Shown here: piece after piece, positions 43,601 to 56,239 of the stretch
How positions within the stretch are numbered: the stretch's first letter is position 1
Layout of the letters: every line of letters begins with the position of its first letter
Source: Brachypterus glaber
Taxonomy: Eukaryota > Arthropoda > Insecta > Coleoptera > Kateretidae
Assembly: GCA_958510825.1 (NCBI GenBank)
Contig: OY294047.1
Coordinates: forward strand, 45,801,365-45,865,364
Direction of reading: 5' to 3'
Length of the DNA: 64,000 bases
Notes under the pieces: generated by a model
What the model was told of the DNA's origin: nothing
The model's database searches: none
The model's input: the letters and a program-made list of their open reading frames with translations, nothing else
Translations under genes and position numbers: made by a program

Positions 43601-46600
43601 AAATTGAATCCTGCGCATATCAATGATATACCTATAATAAGTATTTATAAAAATATAAAATATTTTTTTTTAATGAGCCCAATATAAACAAAACATAATA
43701 AATCATTATTAATAATCCATAATACTGATAATTAGGGACCGGATTTTACCGAGTCGTGACGTCAAAATCCATAGCATACAGCAAATTATTAATAATTTTA
43801 TAAAAATGTTTTATAAGCTATCAAACTCTAGTGGCTTCTACAGAAAAGTATATAAATATTATGAAAATCATATAACGTTTTTATTTAAGTAAAAGGAAAT
43901 TTAAAAAAAAACAACAGATCCGAAAATTATGATTTAGTTCGACTTTTCAATAAAAAAAATTATATTTAATAGTATTGTAACATGTGGGTATTACTTTTAT
44001 CAAGATAAAAAAAATCTGCCTGGCCAATCCTTTTCTATTCGCAATAACAGCTCACGTGACGTTTATAACTTGTGAAAAATGTTTTTAAAAATTTCTTCGA
44101 AATTATTATTTTTACTCAAATCTTTTGTTTTTTATATTATAAAGTTATAAACGTCAAGTGACCTTTTATTGAATAAAAAACGATTGGCCAGGCAGATTTT
44201 TTTTAACTTGGTAACAGTAATACCCAGCCACCATGCCACAATACTATAAAATTAAATTTGGATTATTAAAGAGCCCAACTAAATCGTAATTTTCAGAATT
44301 ATTTTTTTAAATTTTCTTTTACTTAAATAAAACGTTACGGGATTTTCATAATATTTATATAATTTTCTTTGGTAATGTAGTAGTTTGGCAACATATTAAA
44401 CATTTTTATAAAATTAATATGAATTTGTTAACTTATTGTACCCGACTATGCATTTTGACGTCACGACTCGCTAAAATTCGATGTCTACTGATAATATAAA
44501 TACCTATAATAAATATTATCAGCCATACCACACTATGAAATATATTTAGTATAAAAAAACAAGTTTTAAATTTGAATCTAAAAAGTCCAATTTTCTAAGA
44601 AAATATTGCGTAGATACCTAATTAAATTGTTAATAACTATTTATTAATGTTATTTAAATTAATTTTAAATGGCCTTGAAAACTAAGTGGTTCCAAAAATT
44701 ATAACAATATTGTAATTTATTACACAGGCACACAAAAAAATTGTCTGATTCCCCAGATGAGACACATTTCTATACATTTTTGTGATGGCTGAATCCGAAT
44801 CTGGGGTCGGTTTGCGACCTGACCGAGTCAAACCAACCCCAGATTCAGATTCAACGACCCCAAAAACGTACAGAAATGTTAGTCTCGTCTAGGGAATCAG
44901 ACCTTTTTTTATAATGTGTGCCTGTGTTATTTATTTGATTTTTTTAGACCTATGTTATACTGTCGTCATATGAAAGACCCGCGTATCTCCATTTGTTAAT
45001 GGCAGCGTTTTCAAAATATTACATCGAGTTGACGTGAAAACGTTGCTATGCGTCAAATGGAGATACGCGGGTCTTTCATATGACGGCAGTATAGTTACTA
45101 AAAGTTTTAGATTTTCGGTATATTCTTTCAATGTTTTCCAATGTTTCATTCTCCTCTATGGAACATTTAATTTGAAAAGATAGGCTTATGCTTCCTTGGG
45201 TAAGGGCATATCCACAGGCTCGCATAACAACATAGTACATATACTCGGCGCATTATCTATCTGAGTAACAAATTGGATCAAGGAAGCTATGATTAGTGGT
45301 TTAAAAATTACTTTTAGTAATATTTTTGTAGCCCATTGTGCTTTTGATAATTTTTAACATTTAGGTTAAATTGACTGTCATTGTACGTCTTACAAATAAT
45401 AACAAAATCTGTTTAAAAAGTAAAACTTTGTTCAAAATTATAATAAAAGTAAGTTTTTATTCATAAAGTGCTATTATAAACTTAAATTTAATATTACCTA
45501 AATAAAATTACGGACCAGTATTATTTTAACCAAAAAAATCTGTGTTATAGTGTTTACTTCAAAAATTTATAGAGCACTGCATTATATTACTTCATTTAAA
45601 CAAAATGTTTATAGATTGATGCTTTAGTTTTCTTTTTATGCACTTTTCTTGTTATTTCTTCTTGCTAAAGCAAAATATTTGGATTTTTTTATAAATGTCA
45701 AAATAATGTCTTGATTGACAATAAATTTTAAACAAGATGAAAACCTTACATAAGGAACTAAATATATTCTGCCAACCAAATAACAAGAAACAAATGACCA
45801 TCAACTCAGATAGATAATGCGCGGATTTTAACAATGCGATGCCGTGATTGGCTTGATGTGCCGCCATGTATCTTGTAAGCCAATCACGGCATCGCATTCT
45901 TATGTTTTATGTTCTTATGCAAGCTTCTGGATAGACCTTAAGGTGTAGGTTCATATTCACGAACAGGACTTTTCGTATTCATTTACCGGGGGCTTGCAAA
46001 ATTTAAAATTAAAAAAATATATTATTACATAATGAATATAATTATCTTAGGTAGACCCAACGAACTAATAACTTTTCTTTCTAGAATACGCATACCGTTA
46101 AAATAAAGTATCGCCAACATCTCGGTTTGTTTGTAAACAAATAGTAGGTATTTTCAGGCCTTAACAATAAAAATTACCATTAACTGGTATTGTTGTCTCT
46201 GTTAGAACAAAGATGTGCGAGTAAGACAGACGAATGTTTATGTTGCCGACGTTTTTGTCAGTTTTAACGAATAAAATGCCTATTCTAGAGAGAAGAGTTA
46301 TTAGTTCGTTGGGTAGACCTTATTAATCGGTACTCTAAACCATGTTTCGCTAAGGGGACCAGCATTTCAATGCTGTTTTTGGGATACACCAGTTTGAAAT
46401 GTCTGTTATAAACATCTATGGATACGCCACTATGTAATAATAGCGTCGACATAGTCTGGCTAGTAAAATAATCGTTTAAAGTCCAATTTCCCGGTAAATT
46501 AATACTAAAAGTCCGGTATTTGTTCATCTTTTAACACAAATACAGGGGGTTGCATGTTTGCAATTTAATAAAAAAAAAGTAGCTGTCAGGCTGTAAATTT

Positions 46601-49600
46601 CACTAACACTGACAGTGTTAGTCTAACAGTAAATTAAAGTGGGGAAAACAGGAATGCTGTCTGGCCTATTGGCAAATATAGATGGCAGCTATTCCGCTTT
46701 TGGTTCAAATTTTTCACACTAGATGGTGCGTTTAAGCAAGAATTTTGACTTAGGATTAGCAAATGTGAATGAGGGTCATTTTAAAATTGTTTATAAAGTA
46801 TAACATTATCTATATAATAAAGAAACTAAGAAAAACAAACCAATACTAGTAATTAACAAACACCATATAATATTTGAATTTTCCTGGCCCCCAATCCAAT
46901 CCATTTCTGTTTTATGGCCATTGCTCTAGGCACTCCGGCCAGCCTGGCCCCCAAAACCAGCTACTGATGAAATAAAAACAGTATTAGTAGAAAGCATTCA
47001 TATATAAAATTCCCTATAAGTTACTAAATCTATTGTAAGAAATTTGAACTACTAAAGGGAGTAAACTCGTAAGATTAAATTCCCTATTAGGTTACCAAAT
47101 GCATCACCCAGTGTGAAAACATAATGGCTGCCACCGTAGTGTTTTTAATGGAATCGTGTTCCCCCCACTCTAATTCATTGTGCATGAAATTATTTAATAA
47201 TTGTAAAAAATATTTAAACTGACCATGCTAATATTTTAATTTTGTAAATTAGGAACCGGAAGTAACGCATGTTATGTAGAAAAACAACCGAATGCCGAAC
47301 TATTCGACGACCCGGATATGGGATCAGGAGAAGTGATAATTAACACCGAATGGGGAGCTTTCGGAGATGACGGAGCTATAGATTTTGCAAGAACAGAATA
47401 CGACAAAATTGTAGATCAAAATTCTATCAATCCTGGTTTTCAATTGTAAGTATATAAGATAAATAAAAAAGTGTAATTGGACCAATAAAGTGCCATGAGA
47501 GACGAACATGGTCTCACACATACTTTTGACTTTCTGGCCGCGTGAGACCCATGTGGTCTCGCATGTTCCTGTATCTGATTTGGTTGCGTAGCTTCACAGC
47601 GGTCTTTCGCAGCAATGTTAAATCAATTGCATTCAAAAGAGCGCGGCCTGGCGGTCCCGAGACCACTTTTGGCCTGTGGATATGAGAGACGAAAGTGGTG
47701 CTACGCGGTCAAGAAGATTGTGCAGGTATTTCGTCGTCGGATGATGAAGAATCTTGCGAAGCTGCAATATCTGCAGCCACTGCCGCTCTACTAGTCGACG
47801 GTTCATCATGTCTAAATGCTCGAGTTTGCCTAGCATTGATTTTCTATTTGGTCTTTCTCCGGTCATTCTCCGAAGATGACGAGGAATCTAATGATGACTC
47901 ACATTGATAATCGTCAGAAAGATAGACGTCCCCAAACAGTGATTCTTCATCTTGACTGCTGTCATTTTCATTTTCATCGGACAGCATTTCCTGCCACAAC
48001 CTTTCCAATTGTTCTTCCTCGTAAGATGGAATCGTCTAATCTCTGCAGCTTTCCAAGCCAGTGTTCCCAACCTTTTTCCCCTCCAATTTTAATGAAAATT
48101 ACCGTTTTTCCCGTTTTTGATGACTGAAATTCCCTGCGTTTTCCCCGTTTTCGAGATTTGGGTTAATATTTTAAATAAAACAAAAAAATATTAAAATTAT
48201 TATATTACAAACATAAATAAGGAAAGCAATATGTCAGTCAAAAAAAAGTTATTTTAATAAAATAGTCTTACATGTAGTCTCACTGCAGTAAATGTAGATA
48301 AACTTTATTTAAAACTATAAATATTTTTAGATTTATACATTTTTAAATGTTTTTCAGTTATTCCGTAATTTATGCACGATATTTTTTTAGAATACAATGC
48401 ACTCCTTATTGTGCAAATTGCGTTTAAAGAATACTGTGCGAAACGGTTTCTTTTTTTAGATTTAACATCAGTCACTATCGAAAAAATCCGCTCAGCCTCC
48501 GCATTGGAATGGGGTAAAATTATGCATGCCAGAGCAAGCTTACTCAAATTAGGAAATTCGTATTCACCGGATTCATTTTTTAAATTTTTTATATAAAGCC
48601 ACATTTTATCTAATTTCATTTCACTTAAAGTTTTTCTTTCATCTTCCGAGAACGAAAATGGAAGACTTCTCCATTCTATATCCAGATTGTTTAAATTTAA
48701 ATCTAAATGTTTGAATTCTAGAAAAATTTTAGATAGCTCTGGAATTTCTTGCCGACCTTTTATTGTCAGAGCAATTGAAGGGTCTAGGAAGGACATATGC
48801 TTTAAATATTTGTTGGCGAAGAGACGACTCTGTATCTCTTCGCAAGCAGTCATATAAAAAGACATGCAGTTTTTTCTAAAGTCTTCTTTATTATTTGTTG
48901 ACATGGATGATTTATTTAAAAACTCTTCTGCCTCTACACCAATATATATTTTATTCAGATTTAATAAATTCTCTGGATGACGTACGTTTATCTTTGAGAT
49001 ATCATCTATACATTCTTTTTTTAAAAAGTTATTACCGATAAGTTTTAATAAATTTAAAGATTTTTCGTGTATTTTATGAATAAGCACTTCATTGCTTTGG
49101 AACAAGGCATTAAATTTATTAAAAATATGTAGAGCATATTTCAAAAATAAAAATGTAGTTTTAATAAAGGGACTCTCTAAAAGTTCAAGAATATTTTCTG
49201 GTGTCTTTTGTTTATCTTCATAAACAGCCAACCTGCAAAAAGTTAATTTTAAATTAACCTAAATTTAATAATTTCTAATTTTATATTAACCTAAAATATT
49301 GTATCAAAACATCCCAATTCTCCACCAATCTGCATACACACTGGTGCATGGAAAGCCACCTTGTTGTTGATAATTTAAGTATTTTATGTTTGTCTAATTC
49401 AAAATATTCTTGCATTTCCACCAGCGTAGCCTGCCTTTTTGAACTTCCTATAACATAAAGTAGTTTTAAACTATAGGTGCGCTCGACTATAGGTGCTTAT
49501 CCAGAAAGGTATTTTCTCAAGTAAAAGATAAATTTGTTGGACCTATTAAGGGCCACTTGCACCAACAGTGGTTTAACTTTAAACTTAGATTAAATTTACA

Positions 49601-52600
49601 GTCGTCCACTCAGAACGCAGCATTTTTAACTTAAACTCAGTTTAGTTGAGATAATCTCAGTTTAAGAGTTGGTGTAAGTGACCCTCTGAATATTTAAACC
49701 AATTCACTTCCCAAACTATTTATTAAAGCTTAATACCTGAAGTATATGAATATATTGCTCGGATTAAATTTTCAGCAGAACGAGGCAAACTCTCACATGC
49801 TTTACTGGCTACAAGCGCTGCCGAGTGGCATATACATTTCATTAGTACTATGTGTGGGACATCCTCTCTAATGTGCGTAAAAAAACTGTTTTCAGATCCT
49901 GTCATTACGTTGCATCCATCACAGGCTAGTCCAGTTATATTTTGTAATGGAATATTATATTTATTGATACATTCTTTGAATTGCTTGTAAATATTTTTAG
50001 CTGTGCCATCTTTTGAATCCATTTTCAATAGCTCTAATAATCTCGTTTGGATACCAATATTGGGGTCAATATATTTTAATAAAATGCACATTGACTGGTC
50101 ATCAGATATATCGGTCGATTCATCAACTAATATTGAAAATGGATTTTTTTGGACAACATCTACCACTTCATCGACCTCAATTGGAGATACAATATTTCTT
50201 AAAATTTCTGTACATTTTGTCCGTTTTAAAGACATTTCAGAAACTATTTTCGAATCTGTTATAATTTCCTTTAGTAGGTCTATAAGGTGATCTGATACAG
50301 ACAAAGCTACGTTATGTTCTGCGAAAAATACTGCTAATTTAATTTCTGCAGCGTTTTTTTTATTTTGAAAATCCAGTTCTACTCTATCTTCTAGAAAATT
50401 GCTTACAGATGGTATGCTTTTAATATTTTTGATATTAATTTTGTGCTTATTTCCAATTGCATGCTTTTCCAGTTCGCTTTTTCCGCAGCTTATTAGTTTA
50501 TTGCAAGCAGTACATCTAAAACAATAAAAAAAACCGTGAAAATATGTAATGCTACGCAATGCATTCCATTCGCAATAACTGCATTGTCCCAAATACTTGA
50601 AAAAAAAAGTTCCCCTCAGAAAACTTAATTTTTTCTAAGAATTTCAAGTCGATCGGATTATTCGTTCTTGAGTGTCTACAAAAATCGTATTTTTTTTCGA
50701 TTATTCCGTTATTATTAACGTTTAAAAAGTTGTATTGTTTTCTTCTAATAAAAATCCAAATTAACGGCTGTTTTTTTCTACAAGAAGGTATATTTTTCGA
50801 AACTTAAGTACTTTTTGATATATCTAGCTGTCATAAAAAAACTAAACTAATTTATTTTTCGTAGGCCTACAGTTACTGTAAATATGTATGTATGTATGTA
50901 TGTATGAAGGCCTACAGTAAATACTACTTACCTGGCTTTTAAAGGGTCGTCCGTTTTTTGTAGCCACCCTTTAAATGCTGGTTCATTTAACCAACTATTT
51001 TTAAACACTTTTATGTTGTGCTTTCTCTTTTTGGACTTAGCAGAAGTGACTTCACTACTGCTACTGTCTGAATCTCCCATTTTACTACCTCCAAAGAACC
51101 ACTTTTACCACGCAAAAATTGTTTGATGTTACCTTTGAAACGCAGATCAAAAATAAGTAGATGACTGTCTCTGTATTTCCCCTAATTCTCAGGTTTAAAA
51201 ATCTGGCGCTTAAATCTAGAAAAAAACCCATGGAGGAAGATGGAGATGCCATTTGTATACGTATACGATCATGTCTTGTTGATTACTTACCTATGAAACG
51301 TAATATCTACGTTTTCCTTATTTCTTTTTAATTGATAAGTTCTGTACCCACGTATGGCACAGGATGCCCTTTTTTAACATATATTTAAATGAAAAAAAAA
51401 AAAAAAACGTTTAAATACATTATAAACACTAAAAACTGCCATTTTAAACTCACTTTTAAAAATTCTAGCATGAGAGAAGGAGAAGTGGTGCCGTCGAGGG
51501 TCACATGACAGTGGCTCCTTCATCCTCCTTGCAAAAACCCTACCATGCGGTAAAATTTAAAACACTATTGTAATCAGTGTTGCATACTAATAGGTATGCA
51601 TAAATTTTAGAAACGCTTTCTAGTTACCAGCCAAATTCACGGGATTTTTAAAATAGTATTCAAATTTTTAACAAAAATTCCCGTAATTATCAGTTTTTTC
51701 ATTTTTCTTCCCTTTTTCCCTTTTGGCAAAAAAAATACCGTTTTACGGGAAATTTCCCTGCAGTTGGGAACACTGTTCCAAGCCGAACTGAGCTGACTGC
51801 AATCTCCCAAACTCAACATCGCGACAAGTCTCGACAGGCAGAGACATGTATAACGTAGTGACACGTTGGTCTCACATGGCCGTTTGGACAAAATGGTCAA
51901 ATGAGAGGCCGCGTGAGACTAATGTGGTCTCCAAAATTTAAACGCCATTTTGGATGTTCCCAAAACTTTTGGCACATCAAAAAACATATTTATATCAATA
52001 GAACCTTCGTATGTAAGTGTTCAGGCAAAAAAAAGTTGTCGGCCTCTGGGGCAGACATTTTTTAATACATGGTGGCACTTTACCTGTTAAGCACTCAAAA
52101 TATTAGTTATAAACAACACCAAACCTAAACTAAAAACAAGCAACTAGCAACAAGGATGAATTAAAACACAATAACAATGAAAGAGTCACTCTAATCTAGG
52201 AGAGTGACTCTAAAAACCACACCTAAAGTTTATTTTTTTAAGGTATAGTTATTTTAAATTTTCCGCTAAATACTCCACAAAGTCCGACATAACCAAAACT
52301 TATAATTTTTGTCTACTTACTTTGTTTTTATGATGTTTTGATGTAAAAAAGAGAATTGATAAAACTGTTGCTAAAAACACTTTTGTATTCCTGTAGAAAC
52401 AAAATTTGCTTATAAAATCGCTTTTATTTCAATAATTTGAGGAATAAACTATTGTTTTGTTCTTGTTAATGGCACGTCAACGTTTTCCGGTTGTGTAAAT
52501 TGGGCCTAGTCATTTCGCTTACGACGCATGCCTATCTTACGTTGCTATGGTAATTTCTAGATTGTTTACAAGCGGGAAGGTTTAAAATAACTATACCTTA

Positions 52601-55600
52601 AAAAAATTAACTTTAGTACGATAAAAAGTTATTTAGTAGTAGTTATTAGTAAAATGAATAAAGAAAAATGTTGGCCAATTTTAAAACAGCCTGATGTAGA
52701 TTTAGATGAATTTTAAAACGAACCAGTCGGTTCGTTTAAAAATTTCATCATGGCTCATGGGCCACGCCCTTAGTTACGGTCTTGAAAGATGATGTAATTT
52801 ATCTCAGAATTTACTTGTTTTATGATTTTTTAAACGATTTTCTTGTTTTCAGGCACGAAAAAATGATATCCGGAATGTACATGGGAGAATTGGTGAGACT
52901 GGTCGTGGAGAAAGCCGTACAAAGTGGCGCCCTTTTCGGCGGAAAAGGCTCAGACATGTTGGGCGAACGTGACAGATTCTACACGAAATACGTATCAGAG
53001 ATAGAAGGCGATGCACCTGGAACCTTCAATAACGTCAGAATGATTTGCGAAGAGTTAGGGTTGAAACATGCCACAGAACAAGACTTCATTAATTTAAGGT
53101 ATATCTGTGAGTGCGTCTCGAGGCGGTCAGCTCATCTGTGTTCCACGGCTTTGGTCACTGTATTGCACAAAATGGACAAAAAAGAAGTAGTTATTGGTAT
53201 TGATGGCTCAGTCTACAGGTTCCACCCGCATTTCCATAATTTAATGGTAGAGAAAATGAAGGAATTGTGTGACCCCAGCATTAAAGTAAGTTTTTTTTTA
53301 TTCAACCCGGACTTTTTGCTATTTCACATGGAAGTCATTATGACATCATTTAATGATTTTCTCTGAGTTCATGAACGCATACAGATGACTCCTCATTGTA
53401 AAGTCATTACGAAATCATGTCATGAAGATCTAGCAGCGGTCTACGAACTGCGCATGCGCAAACTTTAAGTTAACCGCGAAATTTAAAATTTAAAAAAAGA
53501 AAGGAAATTTTCTTAATTACCCTGCTTAAAAACATCACACACCTTTTTGCTCATATGTTGAAAACGCGAAGAGATACCAAAAAAATAATGAAAAAAACGA
53601 CCCCCTAGGACGCAGACACAAGTCCATTTTTAACAACTTGAGGACACCGGGATGTTCCCGCTGGGAACTTCCCAGTGGGAATGTTCCCCAAGATGACTGG
53701 AGAACTAGTTCCTCTAGGCTAAAGCCTCCAGATATCTAAGGCTCACCATACCAATCCGATAATGTGTATCGAATTAGCTGACCAGTAAGTTAATTACTAG
53801 TTATTACTAGTAGTATATCCTTATAAAGACAGCTGCCTTTTAATACTAGTATTCCTAGAAGGCGACTTTATTCGTTTAAAAGGTTTAGTTAGTGGTAGGA
53901 AATAACATGTGGTGCCACCTATAGCATAACGCTGTCAAGTGCACTGAAATTGAATCATTACAGAAGCCTGTACTATTCGGCAATCGTTCTCAATCGGGTT
54001 CCGGGCAACATTTGCTATTTCACGTGGAAGTTATTATAACATCATTTAATGATTTAACGTTAAATGTATACACCTCATGACAAACTCATAACATGATCAC
54101 AAGATCATGAGATGTGCTCATCATGATGTTCATATGAGTACAAAACGTGGAAATCATAACACGATGCTCTCATGAGGCCTCACGAGTTCATGGATTATGT
54201 CCGGGAAAGAGCACATTTTCAAAGCAATAAATTGATTCTGCATTAAATGCGTCTATATTATACCCAACTAGCATTTTATGTTTTATAATAGTAACCAGAA
54301 CGTTTCCGACACCAAAATTATAAAACAAACATTACTCCCAGAAACGTTTTTAAAATGTTTATATGACAGCTATAAATGTAAAATTGGCACCACTTTATAA
54401 AACATTTCAGTTTTGGTTAGTATTTTGTAAAAGCTTTTGGAAACATAATAAAATTATTTTATAAACATTTTGGCAAATATTAGAAAAACTTTACAAAAGC
54501 ATTATAAAACAGTTTTGTTAAGCTTTTCATACTGCGTTATAAAATATACTTTATAAAAGTATAAATATTTCTATATAACAACTACATAACAGTTTTTTTA
54601 TAGCTTCACGGAAACAATACAAAACAAAACTGTATATTGAAATTACAGTTACAAAATTAAAAAGTTTTTTAAATATATTCTGAACACAAATTGGACAACC
54701 CGAGGCCATATTAGCAAAGAGCACATTTTAATAATACGTTAACATTAAACTTATGACATCTATTATTGAGAGACTTTAAATAAATTTATTTGTGCTACAG
54801 AGATCAAAATTTTTCATGCCAGGGAAATTTTATTGAGAAATATTAGCATATTTCTAACAAAATTTAAGTGCGCCTCGTATATTCCAGTGTTTTGGGATTT
54901 TTTTTTAAATAACAAAAAAACTAGCTTTTTCGATATGATAATTTTCTACAGAAAAACTTAAACCTATTGGTTGTAGAGATAACTATTGATAATTTTTATG
55001 TATTTTACCTACTTCCAGTGTCATTATAAGTGTGAAATTCAATATTTTCAATTCAACTTACTTCGATCCTTGGCTTGCACCCATTTTAAAATGGCGATTT
55101 TTTTATAAAATAATTTTCTTTTAGGCGCAACCATTATAAAACAATTTAAATTACTAGGAAATATTTATAAAATATTTTGTTTATGCCAATGGTACATATT
55201 GTCACAGGGTCGGACTTTAAATGGGAAATTTATTTTCGCACCCGAATATTTTGCAAATTATATTCGTAATTTCGAAAAAAATTCCGGTAATAATTATTAA
55301 TTATAATTGAACCACTATAGTGCACTAGTGGTATTGTAAGTGAAAATTTCTCATATTAAAAGGTATAGCTAATAACTTTTTTCTGTTTTAACGCTTCAGA
55401 AATAGGCAAAAAAATATTGGGCGTTCCATATTAAAAAAACAAAAAGTTTAATTTAAAGCATTAAACCCACCCTGTATATTACAATAAAATATTAACCAAA
55501 GTTTTCTAAATATGCCTTTAAAGAAAATATAGTATGTTTTACTCGGCGCGAAATACACTTTTTGGGACTACGGTGTAGTTGTAGGACTCGCTAACGCTGC

Positions 55601-56185
55601 AGCGCGCTGGTCCGTTAAGACTACAGCTTCATTACAAAGAGTGATGCTGAGAGGGTTCCTGAGTTATTAAATAAAAACCGAATTTTTCAGCCCGTTTCAA
55701 AGGGGCGTAGCTCCCTTACGACGGATTTTTAGACATTTGTTTATAGGAACTTTTTTTCATATTTTATGATGTAGAATCACACCTTAAATTTTCGGACCCT
55801 ATTTCAAATACACCGTGTATATATCTGGAGACGAACCTCTCCTATATAGGAGAGGTATGGGAGACGAACGAACCTCTCCTATATAGGAGAGGTATGGGTA
55901 GTTGTCTGCATCTATCAATAGATGGCGCACAAGCAAACATCAATCTAATGACATTATTTCGTTAGGGGAATAAAGTCTCAAAAATTTTTCTTAATCAGCG
56001 TGCAGAGTTGAAACTGTCAGTCTACATAAAAAATTTGGGATTTCAAGAACAATCCAAAAATCCACTAAAATACATCAGGTTGTCCCATTTAAAATTGTCA
56101 AGTTGCTGCAATCGACTTTCGGTTAGATGCGGTAACGTTGCAACAATCAAAATATTTTTAAATGAAAGGTCCGATATATCGGACT

Positions 56186-56239
<54 letters not shown>

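Larger units (their letters stand above)
48059..51775 (-). mobile_element. Complete hAT DNA transposon with target-site duplication
   Basis: Both ends carry the inverted repeat CAGTGTTCCCAAC (13 bp): it begins at 48059, and its reverse complement ends at 51775. The element is 3,717 bp long and flanked by identical 8-bp duplications TTCCAAGC (48051-48058 and 51776-51783), the hAT hallmark. The TIR resembles those of Charlie-type hAT elements (CAGTGNTTC...). It holds one spliced transposase gene on the - strand. Everything needed for autonomy appears present. It is inserted in intron 5 of hexokinase, in the opposite orientation. Confidence 0.96.
47480..51990 (-). pseudogene. Older decayed element split by the hAT insertion (piggyBac-like N-terminus?)
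   Basis: Removing the hAT and one duplication joins 51776-51990 with 47480-48058. On the - strand the joined region shows [20 protein letters not shown] and then an acidic, Ser-rich stretch ([30 protein letters not shown]) before stops. An acidic Ser-rich start of this kind resembles the N-terminus of piggyBac-type transposases. Near both ends are quasi-palindromes of the type GGCCGCGTGAGAC..ATGTGGTCTC (47537 and 51908). The family call is tentative. Confidence 0.4.

Noticed and set aside
46285..46527. 80-codon open frame on the - strand
   Set aside because: It begins at the edge of a MITE and has no recognisable domain.
47633..48127. Several short open frames around the left hAT end
   Set aside because: They cross the element border or lie in the decayed older element; the only meaningful reading is the acidic - strand relic described.
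50003..50290. Open frames on the + strand inside the hAT element
   Set aside because: They are shadows of transposase exon 2 on the other strand.
52654..52716. Short [23 protein letters not shown]
   Set aside because: It has only 20 codons, no splice donor in a useful position and no family resemblance that I can support.
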